DNA of 16,425 bases from Planctomycetota bacterium (GCA_016200125.1 JACQFK010000189.1:1-16425), one strand, 5' to 3'; shown: positions 6,047 through 13,881, counted from the stretch's first letter. Numbers and translations: made by a program. The notes: a model not told the origin generated them from the sequence alone.

Positions 6047-6790
6047 ATGACGCCGATCCTGCTCGCCGCGCTGCTGGCCCAGCACGTGATCCCTCAAAAG
6101 CCGGCCGCGCTTGACCCCAAGGATCCCCAATCCGTCGCCGCCCACGCGATCTATAACACCCGGACCCTGAAGAGCTACCAGACCACCTACAAGGCGAAGC
6201 TGGACGGCGAAGCGGGCACGATCGACTACGACGGGCGAAGCTCCTGGTTCTTCCCGGGCATCCTGTTCATGCACTACAAGGCGTCGGGCAACGACGAGCA
6301 GAAGATCATCCGCGCGGGAGGCCGCGACGTCTGGATGTACCATCCGGCCGTCAACGACTGGGTCAGCTCGACAGACCGCGGAGCTCCCGGCGCGGGCCGC
6401 GGCGTCCAGAATCCGGACGAGGTGCTCGGCCTCCTCTCCCGTCACACCCAGGCGGCGACCTTCCTGAAGCCCGGAGTCCTCGAGATCAGCTTCTCGGGAG
6501 ACGACCTCCGGGATATCCTGAAGAACCAGCTCCAGAAAGGGGTCAACCCCAAGAGCTCGAAAGCCCGGCTGGAGCTGACGCTGGACGCGAACAACCGCAT
6601 CCTGAAATTCAGCTGCGACGCCACGGTCGACCTCGTCGGAGGCGGCAGCTCCCGATATACGACCGAGGTCCAGCTGGACGCCTTCAACGAGGCTCTCGAG
6701 ATCGCCTTCACGGACGAGAAGAAGCGGCCGATCCCGCTGCGTCCGGAGATGCGGCAGACGATCAAGGACATTCTGGAAGGCCGGAAATAG
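6047..6790 (+). CDS. Exported LolA-like protein
   Basis: This 247-aa protein starts with a short hydrophobic signal (MTPILLAALLAQ). The remainder resembles periplasmic lipid-binding proteins of the LolA/LppX-like half-barrel type: a helix with SYQTTYKAKLDGEAGTIDY, then alternating beta-strands with exposed aromatics (SWFFPGILFMHY, DVWMYHPAVNDWVSS), and a late strand series (RLELTLDANNRILKFSC). In well-studied members the barrel shuttles lipid or lipoproteins to the outer membrane. The match is at fold level and could be superficial. GGAGG 9 nt before the ATG gives a strong start. A lipoprotein gene follows after 13 nt, so the two are probably cotranscribed. The short gap to the divergent gene at 5996 holds no promoter I find convincing. 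Confidence 0.65.
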   Translation: MTPILLAALLAQHVIPQKPAALDPKDPQSVAAHAIYNTRTLKSYQTTYKAKLDGEAGTIDYDGRSSWFFPGILFMHYKASGNDEQKIIRAGGRDVWMYHPAVNDWVSSTDRGAPGAGRGVQNPDEVLGLLSRHTQAATFLKPGVLEISFSGDDLRDILKNQLQKGVNPKSSKARLELTLDANNRILKFSCDATVDLVGGGSSRYTTEVQLDAFNEALEIAFTDEKKRPIPLRPEMRQTIKDILEGRK

Positions 6791-6803
6791 AGGGAGGACG
6801 ACG

Positions 6804-7370
6804 ATGAAGAAGACCCTGCCGTTCCTGCTGGCCGCGCTCGCCGCCTGCTCCAAGACCACGAGCTACATGCGCGAGGCGCAGCCCACGCCGCCGCCTGGAC
6901 CCAATGAAGCCAAGGTCATCGTCTACCGCACCGCCAAGTACGCCAGCGGAAAGCACTTCCCGATCTACGAGTTCGTCGACGACGACGGCAAGCTCCTCGG
7001 GTTCAGCGAGACCGACTGCTACTTCGAGGTCAAGTGCGCCCCCGGCAAGCATCTCTTCCTCACCTGGGGCGAGGGCAAGGCCTTCATCGAGGCCGACCTG
7101 CTGGGCGGGAAGACCTACTACATCCGCGCCTACTCGAAGTACGGCTACTGGGCCGCCCGGCCCGGCTTCGCCCCCGTCAACCGGGACTCGGAGGAGATGG
7201 ACAAGCTCGACGAGGCCTGGCCCTCCCTGCGCTGCCGCGAGCTCGACCCCGAGAAGGCGGCCGAGTACGCGACCCGCAAGGAAGACCGGATGAAGAAGGT
7301 CCAGGCGAGCTACGAGGAGGGCAAGAAGGCCCCGCTCTATCTCAAGCCCGAGGACGGGCGCCCGAAGTAG
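6804..7370 (+). CDS. DUF2846-like lipoprotein
   Basis: This 188-aa protein has a textbook lipoprotein signal: MKK, a hydrophobic core, and lipobox LAAC with Cys15. A short Pro-rich linker follows, then a beta domain with AKVIVYRTAKYASGKHFPIYEFVDDDGKLLGF, FEVKCAPGKHLFLTW and GKTYYIRA. The order 'V-YR ... DG-xxG ... PGKH ... yYir' matches DUF2846-type lipoproteins, which have no established function. The C-terminal 50 residues are charged and helical (RKEDRMKKVQASYEEGKK). Its start lies 13 nt after the LolA-like gene with AGGGAGG upstream, so the two form a small envelope operon. The adjacency hints at a shared envelope role but does not prove it. Confidence 0.75.
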   Translation: MKKTLPFLLAALAACSKTTSYMREAQPTPPPGPNEAKVIVYRTAKYASGKHFPIYEFVDDDGKLLGFSETDCYFEVKCAPGKHLFLTWGEGKAFIEADLLGGKTYYIRAYSKYGYWAARPGFAPVNRDSEEMDKLDEAWPSLRCRELDPEKAAEYATRKEDRMKKVQASYEEGKKAPLYLKPEDGRPK

Positions 7371-7435
7371 ATTAGTCTGGCGCAGGCGCGCCGCAGATTG
7401 TTCAATATTCTCCGAGGCAAGGCGAAGGGGAGTCG

Positions 7436-7678
7436 ATGGGTATCGGGGCTTGGGTGAAGCGGCTGTTCGGCCCGCGGGGCGCGGGCGTCCCCTGCAATCT
7501 CTGCCGCTGTGACATTCCCGCCTCCGACCTGGAGGAGGGCCGGGCCGTCGTCATCGCCCGCCAGCAGTACTGCCACGGTTGCGTCGAGGAGATCACCCGC
7601 CGCGCCTTGGGACGCAACCCCGCCGGGTGGACCCTCCCCGCCGACCTCGGCTCCAGCTCCACCGTCCTCCTGCGCTGA
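7436..7678 (+). CDS. Small four-cysteine, probably zinc-binding protein (80 aa)
   Basis: The protein opens with a short amphipathic stretch (GIGAWVKRLFGPR), then a CNLC pair (Cys20, Cys23) with an extra Cys25. About 20 residues later comes a CHGC pair (Cys46, Cys49) at the start of a helix (VEEITRRALGR). Two CxxC knuckles at this distance suggest a zinc ribbon or treble-clef fold. I know no specific family or function. GGGGAG lies just ahead of the ATG. Nearly all codons end in G or C, like the surrounding genes, which supports coding. It sits 66 nt after the envelope operon and 90 nt before xylA; xylA has its own candidate promoter in between, so it is probably not part of the xylose operon. 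Confidence 0.65.
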   Translation: MGIGAWVKRLFGPRGAGVPCNLCRCDIPASDLEEGRAVVIARQQYCHGCVEEITRRALGRNPAGWTLPADLGSSSTVLLR

Positions 7679-7694
7679 CCCCCGCTCGAGTTCT

Positions 7695-7724
7695 TTGCAT
7701 TCGTCCGCCCGCTTCCCTTATACT
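7695..7724 (+). promoter_or_regulatory. Candidate sigma70-like promoter of the xylose operon
   Basis: TTGCAT (7695-7700) and TATACT (7719-7724) are 18 bp apart. The -10 matches consensus at five of six positions; the -35 only at three. A start near 7731 would leave a leader of about 37 nt carrying the GGAGAGG ribosome site ahead of xylA. No clear operator palindrome is visible. Confidence 0.5.
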
Positions 7725-7767
7725 CCCGATCCGGTCATTTCCAGGATTGCTATCGGAGAGGTCGACC

Positions 7768-8919
7768 ATGGCTGATCAGTTCGCGCCCAGGAAAGAGGAC
7801 AAGTTCACGTTCGGCCTGTGGACCGTGGGCAACCGCGGCGCCGACCCCTTCGGCCCCGTCGTCCGCCCCCACACGCCGGCGCCGAAGATCGTCGAGAAGC
7901 TCGCCGAGCTGGGCGCCTACGGCGTCTCGCTCCACGACAACGACCTGATCCCCCACGGCTCGACCGACGCCGAGCAGCGCATCAAGGACTTCGAGAAGGC
8001 GCTCAAGGACAACGACATGGTGGTCGCCATGGGCACCACGAACCTCTTCTCCCACCCGGTCTTCCGGGACGGCGCGTTCACCAATCCCGATCCGGCCGTC
8101 CGCCGCTACGCGCTGCAGAAGACCTGCGCCTCGATCGACATGTCGGTCGGCCGCTTCGGCGCCAAGATCTACGTCTTCTGGGGCGGCCGCGAGGGCTCCG
8201 AGACCGACGTCGCCAAGGACGCCATGGACGCCGTCAAGCGCAACCGCGAGTGCTTCAACTACCTGACCTCCTACTGCAAGGACAAGAAATACGACGTCAA
8301 GTTCGCCCTCGAGGCCAAGCCCAACGAGCCGCGCGGGGACATCTACAACTCGACGACCGGCGCCTGCCTGGGCTTCATCGCCACCCTCGAGCATCCCGAG
8401 ATGGTGGGCGTGAACCCCGAGGTCGGCCACGAGACGATGGCGGGCCTGAACTTCTACCACGTCGTGTCGCAGGCGATCGAGGCGGGCAAGCTCTTCCACA
8501 TCGACCTGAACGCCCAGAAGATCGGCCGCTTTGACCAGGACCACCGCTTCGGTTCCGAGGACTACAAGGGCTCCTTCTTCCTCGTCAAGCTGCTCGAGGA
8601 GAGCGGCTACGAGGGGCCGCGCCACTTCGACGCCCACGCCTACCGGACCGAGGACATGGACGGTGTCTGGGAGTTCGCCAAGGGCAACATGCGCACCTAC
8701 AAGATCCTGCAGCACAAGGTCAAGCTCTTCGCCAAGGACAAGGAGATCCAGGGCCTCATCAACAAGGGCCAGAAGGAGGCCATGGCGAAGTACTCGAAGG
8801 ACGCCCACAAGAAGATCGCCGGCGAGAAGTTCGATCCCGACAAGATGGCCGAGAAGGGCTCGGGCTACGAGAAGCTCGACCAGCTGCTCTTCGACCTGAT
8901 TATGGGACTGCGCGGCTAA
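7768..8919 (+). CDS. xylA: Xylose isomerase
   Basis: XylA interconverts D-xylose and D-xylulose using two divalent metals. The 383-aa length and sequence match the short actinobacterial-type enzymes (FTFGLWTVGNRGADPFG, ELGAYGVSLHDNDLIPHG) rather than the longer E. coli type. By family knowledge the catalytic set is His56 and Asp59 (HDND), Glu182 and Lys184 (EAKPNEPRGD), Glu218 and His221 (NPEVGHE), Asp246, Asp256, Asp258 and Asp288; all are present. After Asp288 the usual FDFKPPRTED reads FDAHAYRTED, so the lysine two residues later is replaced by His. The ATG at 7768 has GGAGAGG upstream; a longer open frame on the left is not used because homology starts exactly here. Extreme G/C third-position bias (59 of the first 62 codons) suggests high expression. 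Confidence 0.97.
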   Translation: MADQFAPRKEDKFTFGLWTVGNRGADPFGPVVRPHTPAPKIVEKLAELGAYGVSLHDNDLIPHGSTDAEQRIKDFEKALKDNDMVVAMGTTNLFSHPVFRDGAFTNPDPAVRRYALQKTCASIDMSVGRFGAKIYVFWGGREGSETDVAKDAMDAVKRNRECFNYLTSYCKDKKYDVKFALEAKPNEPRGDIYNSTTGACLGFIATLEHPEMVGVNPEVGHETMAGLNFYHVVSQAIEAGKLFHIDLNAQKIGRFDQDHRFGSEDYKGSFFLVKLLEESGYEGPRHFDAHAYRTEDMDGVWEFAKGNMRTYKILQHKVKLFAKDKEIQGLINKGQKEAMAKYSKDAHKKIAGEKFDPDKMAEKGSGYEKLDQLLFDLIMGLRG

Positions 8920-8920
8920 C

Positions 8921-8953
8921 TGCTACCATTTTGGCGACGTTGGAACGGTAGCA
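8921..8953 (+). repeat. xylA-xylB intercistronic stem-loop
   Basis: TGCTACC (8921-8927) and GGTAGCA (8947-8953) are perfect inverted repeats around a 19-nt loop that has some further CCA/TGG complementarity. The stem begins right after the xylA stop and ends 1 nt before the xylB ATG, so it covers the weak xylB ribosome site. It could protect xylA mRNA or lower xylB translation. Confidence 0.5.
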
Positions 8954-8954
8954 C

Positions 8955-10316
8955 ATGAAGGCGATCGGCATCGACATAGGCACGTCGGGCTGCAAGGGCG
9001 TGCTCGTCTCGTTTCCTGACGGCCAGGTCCTCAAGTCCTCGCGCCAGAGCTACACGCTCCACGCCGAGGGGAACCGCGCCGAGCACGAGCCCGAGGACTG
9101 GATCCGCGCCGTCGAAGCCATCCTCCAGGATCTCGGCCCCGCCGACGCGATCGGCATGGACGGCATGATGCACTCGGAAGTGTGCATCGGGAGCGACGGG
9201 AAGGCGATCGGCCGCGCGATCCTCTGGTGCGACGGCCGCTCCGAGGCGGAGTGCGCCGAGATCAACAGGAAGGTCGGCGCGGCGATGCTCCGCAAGACCG
9301 TCGGCAACATGGCCTTCGCCGGCTTCACGCTGCCGCACCTGCTCTGGCGCAAGAAGAACAAGCAGCTCCAGGGCACGGCGGTCGCGCTCTGCAAGGACTA
9401 CGTCCGCGCCCGGCTCACCGGCGAGCTCCGCCACGAGATCAGCGACGCCTCGGGCATGATCACCTGGCACCTGTCGAAGAAGCGCTGGGCGACCGAGGTG
9501 CTGAAGAAGGTCGGGATCGACCCCAAGCTCTTCCCGCCGCCGGTCGGGTCGCACGAGGTGGCGGGGAAGTGGAAAGGCATCCCGGTCGTGGGCGGCGCGG
9601 CCGACAACGCGGCCGCCGCGGTGGGCCTCGGCGTGGTCCGCAAGGGCCAGGCGGTCGCGAGCATGGGCACCTCGAACGTGCTCCTCGCGGTCCACGACAA
9701 GCCCGTCGTCGATCCCAAGATGCGGGTCCACACCTTCGCCCACGCGCTGCCCGGCAAGTTCCTGCAGCTGGGCTGCATGCTGACGGGCACCCGCTCCTTC
9801 GACTGGATCCTCAAGGTCGTGGGCGAAAACGTCGAGAAGGCGCCGATCGCCGACGACTCGAAGGGCCTGCTCTTCGCGCCCTACCTCGTGGGCGAGCGGA
9901 CCCCCTACGCCGACACCACGGTGCGCGGGATGTTCGCCGGCCTGTCGCCCGACCACGACAAGTCCCACTTCGTCCGCGCGGTCCTGGAGGGGACGGCCTT
10001 CGCGCTGCGCGACGCGCAGGAGATCATGGGCGCGACCTCGGTCCGCGTCACGGGCGGCGGCATGAAGAGCCCCGTTTGGCGGCAGATCATCGCCGACGTC
10101 CTGGGCATCCCGGTCATCACGGTCAACACCAGCGACGAGGGCGCGGCCTTCGGCTCGGCGATCCTCGCCGCCGTCGGCGTGGGCGCCTTCAAGTCGGTCG
10201 AGCAGGCGACGGACGCGATCGTCAAGGAGACCTCGGTCACGAAGCCGGGGCGGTCCTACGACAGGGAGTACGCGCGCTTCAAGAAGCTCTATCCCGCGGC
10301 GAAGAGCCTGGCATGA
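8955..10316 (+). CDS. xylB: Xylulokinase
   Basis: XylB phosphorylates D-xylulose with ATP to xylulose 5-phosphate, which enters the pentose phosphate pathway. The protein is FGGY family: phosphate-binding IGIDIGTSGCKGVL at the N-terminus, MDGMMHSEVCI at 68-78 (the family's GQMH reads GMMH), AILWCDGRSEAEC, DYVRARLTGE, SDASGM, and the catalytic aspartate in GGAADNAAAAVG (Asp217). The C-terminal adenine site is in RVTGGGMKSPVWRQIIADVLG. At 453 aa it is somewhat shorter than the usual 480-500. Its position 35 nt after xylA makes the role firm. Its stop overlaps the start of the next gene (ATGA). The weak ribosome site lies within a stem-loop. Confidence 0.93.
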   Translation: MKAIGIDIGTSGCKGVLVSFPDGQVLKSSRQSYTLHAEGNRAEHEPEDWIRAVEAILQDLGPADAIGMDGMMHSEVCIGSDGKAIGRAILWCDGRSEAECAEINRKVGAAMLRKTVGNMAFAGFTLPHLLWRKKNKQLQGTAVALCKDYVRARLTGELRHEISDASGMITWHLSKKRWATEVLKKVGIDPKLFPPPVGSHEVAGKWKGIPVVGGAADNAAAAVGLGVVRKGQAVASMGTSNVLLAVHDKPVVDPKMRVHTFAHALPGKFLQLGCMLTGTRSFDWILKVVGENVEKAPIADDSKGLLFAPYLVGERTPYADTTVRGMFAGLSPDHDKSHFVRAVLEGTAFALRDAQEIMGATSVRVTGGGMKSPVWRQIIADVLGIPVITVNTSDEGAAFGSAILAAVGVGAFKSVEQATDAIVKETSVTKPGRSYDREYARFKKLYPAAKSLA

Positions 10317-11323
10317 GCGAGAAGGAACTTCGCCTCGCGGAGTTCTGCAAGCGCGGCGGCTACGACGGCGTCTGGCTCAGGCGCCGCACCAATATCGCCT
10401 GGATCAGCGACGGCGCGGACGTCCACGTCGATGCCTCCAGCTCCACCGGCGTCGGCAGCGTCCTCTGGACGCCCAGGAAGAAGACGGTGCTCTGCGACAA
10501 CATCGAGGACGCGCGACTCCGCGAGGAGGAGTTCGGGAAGGACTGGTCCTTCGAAGTTTCGAGATGGTGGGAGCCGGGGAAGGCTCCGAAGGGGAAGTAC
10601 GCCACTGATTTCCCGGACGACCCCTTCGCCGATCTCCGCGCGTCTTTGACGGACCTTGAACTTCAGCGCCTGCGGGCGCTCGGCCGGGCGACGGCCGACG
10701 CGCTGGAGAAGGCGGCGAAGGCGACCCGGCCGGGCTGGACCGAGCACGAGGTCGCCGGAGCGCTGGTGGGGGATCTGCGGAAGCAGGGCATCCAGGTGCC
10801 CGTGATGCTGGTGGCCTCCGACGAGCGGATCTCCAAGTACCGTCACCCCATTCCGACGTCGAAGGAGATCCGGAAGACCGTGATGGTGGCGGCCTGTCCG
10901 CGTCAATACGGGCTGATCGTCGCGGTCACGCGGCTGGTCCACTTCGGAAAGAAGCTCCCGGCGGAGCTGCGCCGGAAGCACGACGCGGTGTGCCGGGTCG
11001 ACGCGGCCTTCCACGCCGCCACCGCGCCCGGCCAGCGCTGGTGCGACATCCTCGAGGTGGGGCGGCAGGTCTACCGCGAGACGGGCTACGCCGGCGAGTG
11101 GAAGCTGCACCACCAGGGCGGGCCGATGGGCTACGAGGGCCGGGACTACAAGGCGACGCCGACCGAGACGCGCCGCGTCGTCGAGAACCAGGCGGTGGGC
11201 TGGAATCCGTCGATCAGCGGCACGAAGTCCGAGGACACGATCCTCTCCTCGGGCGAGGTGATCACCGCGATGAAGTACTGGCCGATGTGCGGCACGCGCC
11301 CCGACATCCTCTGCCGGGGCTAG
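10313..11323 (+). CDS. M24-family (creatinase/Xaa-Pro peptidase fold) protein lacking metal ligands
   Basis: This 336-aa protein has the two-domain layout of Xaa-Pro peptidases and creatinase: a small N-terminal domain (KRGGYDGVWLRRRTNIAWISDG) and a C-terminal pita-bread domain from about 115. True M24 peptidases bind two metals with Asp, Asp, His, Glu, Glu. Here the first Asp position lies in VMVAACPRQYG (about 192), the second is in LIVAVTRLVHFG (about 204, Ala/Val), and the first Glu is Asn298 in WNPSISG. His266/267 and Glu307 (SEDTIL) remain. That argues against a standard metallopeptidase; creatinase is a known metal-free relative. Similar proteins are often annotated M24 peptidase or antitoxin VapB. 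The start ATG overlaps the xylB stop as ATGA, so it is coupled to the xylose operon. Function unknown. Confidence 0.88.
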   Translation: MSEKELRLAEFCKRGGYDGVWLRRRTNIAWISDGADVHVDASSSTGVGSVLWTPRKKTVLCDNIEDARLREEEFGKDWSFEVSRWWEPGKAPKGKYATDFPDDPFADLRASLTDLELQRLRALGRATADALEKAAKATRPGWTEHEVAGALVGDLRKQGIQVPVMLVASDERISKYRHPIPTSKEIRKTVMVAACPRQYGLIVAVTRLVHFGKKLPAELRRKHDAVCRVDAAFHAATAPGQRWCDILEVGRQVYRETGYAGEWKLHHQGGPMGYEGRDYKATPTETRRVVENQAVGWNPSISGTKSEDTILSSGEVITAMKYWPMCGTRPDILCRG

Positions 11324-11329
11324 CGCCGG

Positions 11330-12040
11330 TCATTTCCCGGACATGAAGCGCCCGCCCTCGCTGCGCCACCAATCCTCCCACTCCTTCGCGTTGGAGTGGC
11401 TGCTCTTGGTGATCGTCTCGAGAGCCTTGAGGACGACGGAGCGGAGCATGCGCTCGCGCTCCTTGCCGGCCTCGTCCGACGTCCCGTTGCCGCCCACGCT
11501 GGGGGTCTTGCCGCCGCCCCCGCCGCCGTAGGCCGGGGCATCCTTCGCGCCCTCCTCGAGCCAGCGGAGGGTTTCGATGAGCGGCTGGGCCGACGTGCGG
11601 CTGCCGATCGCGGCCGCGGCCTCGATGGCCGCCTTGGCCTCGGGGATCTGCTTCGACTTGAAGTGGCGCTCGACCTCGGCGGCCGCCGGCGGCTCCTTGA
11701 GCTTGCCGAGCGCCTCGAGGATCGCCGCCAGGACCGGCACTTCCTTGGCGTTGGGGCCGATCGCAGCGCAGAGCACGGCCACGGGCTTCTTCTTGTTCTC
11801 CGTGCAGCCGCCCAAGCCCTTCGCGGCCGCGATGCGGACCTCCTTCTCGTCCGTCACGAGAAGCTGCGCGAGGCGGGCCGTCACCTTGTCGTTCTCGGTG
11901 CGGGCGAGCTCCGCGACCGCGGAGGCCCGGACGGTCGCTTCCTTGGACTTGTAGTCGGTCTTGAACTTGTCGAGGGCCGCGGTGGCCGCGGTGTCGTCGT
12001 TGGCTGCGAGGAAAGCCAGAGCGAGGATGAGGGTGGTCAT
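11330..12040 (-). CDS. Exported HEAT-repeat protein (paralogue of the gene at 13159)
   Basis: This 236-aa protein has a short signal (MTTLILALAFLAA) and then HEAT-type helical repeats: ALDKFKTDYKSK, VRASAVAELART, EVRIAAAKGLGG, VPVLAAILEALGKLK, AKAAIEAAAAIG. A Gly-rich linker (a run of six glycines, around 175-190) leads to a C-terminal helix pair ending in EWEDWW. It shares the order of elements and many short identities with the protein at 13159-13881, including PNAKE..VLAAI..ALGKLK and the terminal tryptophans, so the two are duplicates. HEAT arrays bind other proteins; no partner is indicated. AGGAG upstream of the ATG supports the start. It converges on the M24 gene with only 6 nt between stops. 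Confidence 0.8.
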   Translation of the reverse strand: MTTLILALAFLAANDDTAATAALDKFKTDYKSKEATVRASAVAELARTENDKVTARLAQLLVTDEKEVRIAAAKGLGGCTENKKKPVAVLCAAIGPNAKEVPVLAAILEALGKLKEPPAAAEVERHFKSKQIPEAKAAIEAAAAIGSRTSAQPLIETLRWLEEGAKDAPAYGGGGGGKTPSVGGNGTSDEAGKERERMLRSVVLKALETITKSSHSNAKEWEDWWRSEGGRFMSGK

Positions 12041-12117
12041 GGGTACTTTCTCCTAGGCAGGCCCGCCACTATCTATACGCCGGAGGATAGCGGACGGGGA
12101 GCCGGAGTTCAACTTAC

Positions 12118-13119
12118 TCATTTCAGCGGCGGCGACTCGAGTTCGAAGGGCTCCTCGATCGGGAGATGGAAGGTCAGCGAGACGGAGGCGAGGTCCGGGA
12201 ACCCGCAGGAGGGATCGGCCGGGATGTGGATCGACCGCCTCCAGCTGAGCCAGGGCTGCTTCTCCCTCCGATCCGGCTCCAACTCGCATCCGCACCAGGC
12301 GGCGGCCGCCCGTTCTTCCTTGGCCTCCGGGAAGAAAATGGCAGGCTCGTCGGTGACCGGCCCCCTCGGCTCCGCGGGCAGCTGCTCGCGCCCCCGGCGG
12401 AACTGAGCCCGGACGACCGAATCCTGGATCATCGAGTAGATGAGCGTCGGGGGGAGCTTGCCTTCCGCCTGGACCTCGACGTTGGGCCAGCGGAGGGTCA
12501 GGGTGTAGGGGCCGATGCGGCGCTGGTCGCCCTCGGCGGGATCGCGGAACTCCAGGGGCACGTCGCAGAGCCAGCGGCGGGTTCCCTTGATCACGACCGT
12601 GTAGGGGGCAACGCCGTCCTCCGGCAGGTAGACCGTTTCCGGGCTGTGGGTGGCGCAGGTTTCCACGCGGAGATCCTCGCCGGCGCGGACCGCGGCGACC
12701 GACCATTCGATCTCGCCCTTGAGGTTGGATTCGAGGCGGGTGTGGATCAGGGAGCCGACGGTCCAGGGGCGGCGTTCGAAGTGGAACAGGCCGCCGTCGA
12801 TCACGGCCGTGCCCGGTTGGGGAAGGACCTCGGCGGCCATGAGGCGGATCTTGCGGGGCCGCTGCACAAGGGCGAGGGATTTGAAGTAGGCCGCCTGGTC
12901 GATCTGACGGAGCAGGAGGGAGACGCGGGTGCGGATCTCGGCGTCCGGGTGGTCGGCGGCTGGGCGCAGGAGCGGGAGCGCGTCGTTGCCCAGCGCCACG
13001 AGCGCCTGCATCGCCGCTTCGCGCACCGGGGGGTCCTCATCGCCCAGCCGGTCGATCAGCCGCCGCGGATCGTTGTCCAGCGGGCAGAGGATAACCGCGG
13101 CCAGCAACCAACGCGCCAT
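12118..13119 (-). CDS. Exported protein with N-terminal HEAT repeats and unknown C-terminal domain
   Basis: This 333-aa protein begins with a signal-like segment (MARWLLAAVILC). Two HEAT-like units follow (LIDRLGDEDPPVREAAMQALVALG, then LLRPAADHPDAEIRTRVSLLLRQID; residues 21-75), a pattern very common in planctomycete secreted proteins. From about 90 the protein looks beta-rich (GTAVIDGGLFHFERRPW, YTVVIKGTRRWLCDVPLEF, IGPYTLTLRWPNVEVQAEG) and matches no domain I can name. A late AAAWCGCELEP motif adds two close cysteines. It sits between two paralogous HEAT genes on the same strand, 39 nt after one and 77 nt before the other, so all three may form one transcript. No strong ribosome site precedes the ATG, so the start is less certain. 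Confidence 0.72.
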   Translation of the reverse strand: MARWLLAAVILCPLDNDPRRLIDRLGDEDPPVREAAMQALVALGNDALPLLRPAADHPDAEIRTRVSLLLRQIDQAAYFKSLALVQRPRKIRLMAAEVLPQPGTAVIDGGLFHFERRPWTVGSLIHTRLESNLKGEIEWSVAAVRAGEDLRVETCATHSPETVYLPEDGVAPYTVVIKGTRRWLCDVPLEFRDPAEGDQRRIGPYTLTLRWPNVEVQAEGKLPPTLIYSMIQDSVVRAQFRRGREQLPAEPRGPVTDEPAIFFPEAKEERAAAAWCGCELEPDRREKQPWLSWRRSIHIPADPSCGFPDLASVSLTFHLPIEEPFELESPPLK

Positions 13120-13158
13120 CCCTGCATCAGACGGCGCCCGCGGAGGGATGAGGCAGGC

Positions 13159-13881
13159 TTACGACTTCTCGGGCTTGTACTTGGCCTGATTTTCCTTCCA
13201 CCAGAGCGCCCAATCCTGGGAGTCCTGGCAGTTGACCTTCGCCATGGAGACGAGGACCTTCTGGATCTCGGGCTTCAGCATCTGCGCCCGGTCGCGCATC
13301 TCCTTGAAGCTCTGGGGGCTGTTGGCGCCGCCGCCCAGGCGGCCGCCGAAGCCGGCGCCGAAGCCTCCCTTGCCGCCGGGGGTCTTCTGGTCCCGGGGCT
13401 TCAGGATCTCCTCGCAGTCCTTCATCGCCTTGATGAGCGGGTCGAAGGAACTGCCGCTCTTGATCTCGCCCGCGGCCTCGACGGAGGCCTTGGCGACGTT
13501 GAGGTCCTCGTGTCCGATGTGCTTGTTCACCTCGGCGGCGCCGGCCTCGTCCTTGAGCTTGCCGAGCGCGGTGATGATCGCGGCGAGGACTTCGAGCTCC
13601 TTGGCATTGGGCGTGACGGCGGAGCTGAGATAAGTGATCGCGTGCTTCTTGTCGTCCTGCTCGCCCAGGCCCTTCGCGGCGGCGACCTTGACCTCGACGA
13701 CTTCGGCGGTCAGGAGCGACGCGAGTTTCGCGCAGATCTTGGGGCTCTTGGTCTTGGCGAGTTCCTCGACGGCGGCGGCGCGTCCGGCGCCGTCCTTGCC
13801 CTTGATGTCGGCCTTGAACTTGTCGAGCGCCTCGGCGTCGTCGCCGACGGCCATCGCCAGGACCAGCAGGAGCGTCGTCAT
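13159..13881 (-). CDS. Exported HEAT-repeat protein (paralogue of the gene at 11330)
   Basis: Starting at the ATG at 13879-13881 gives a 240-aa protein with signal MTTLLLVLAMAVG, nearly identical in form to the paralogue MTTLILALAFLAA. GAGGG lies about 9 nt upstream, which favours this start over open-frame extensions of up to 20 codons. HEAT-like units include AGRAAAVEELAKTK, EVKVAAAKGLGEQ, LEVLAAIITALGKLK and AKASVEAAGEIK. A Gly-rich linker (GGKGGFGAGFGGRLGGG) is followed by a charged helix and a C-terminal DSQDWALWW motif. It is the first gene of the minus-strand HEAT cluster. The role is unknown; protein binding at the cell surface or periplasm is the plain guess. Confidence 0.8.
   Translation of the reverse strand: MTTLLLVLAMAVGDDAEALDKFKADIKGKDGAGRAAAVEELAKTKSPKICAKLASLLTAEVVEVKVAAAKGLGEQDDKKHAITYLSSAVTPNAKELEVLAAIITALGKLKDEAGAAEVNKHIGHEDLNVAKASVEAAGEIKSGSSFDPLIKAMKDCEEILKPRDQKTPGGKGGFGAGFGGRLGGGANSPQSFKEMRDRAQMLKPEIQKVLVSMAKVNCQDSQDWALWWKENQAKYKPEKS

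Noticed and set aside
4402..7760. Shared 11-mer CTATCGGAGAG before the ROK gene (4402) and before xylA (7750)
   Set aside because: It suggested a common operator, but in both places it contains a Shine-Dalgarno-like core and is not palindromic, so a shared ribosome-site context explains it as well.
7579..7767. N-terminal extension of XylA
   Set aside because: It overlaps the small zinc protein and the promoter; homology to xylose isomerases starts at the ATG at 7768.
9182..10312. Long upstream extension of the M24 frame through xylB
   Set aside because: The extension is Arg/Gly-rich, has no homology and is out of frame with xylB; M24 homology begins at the ATG at 10313.
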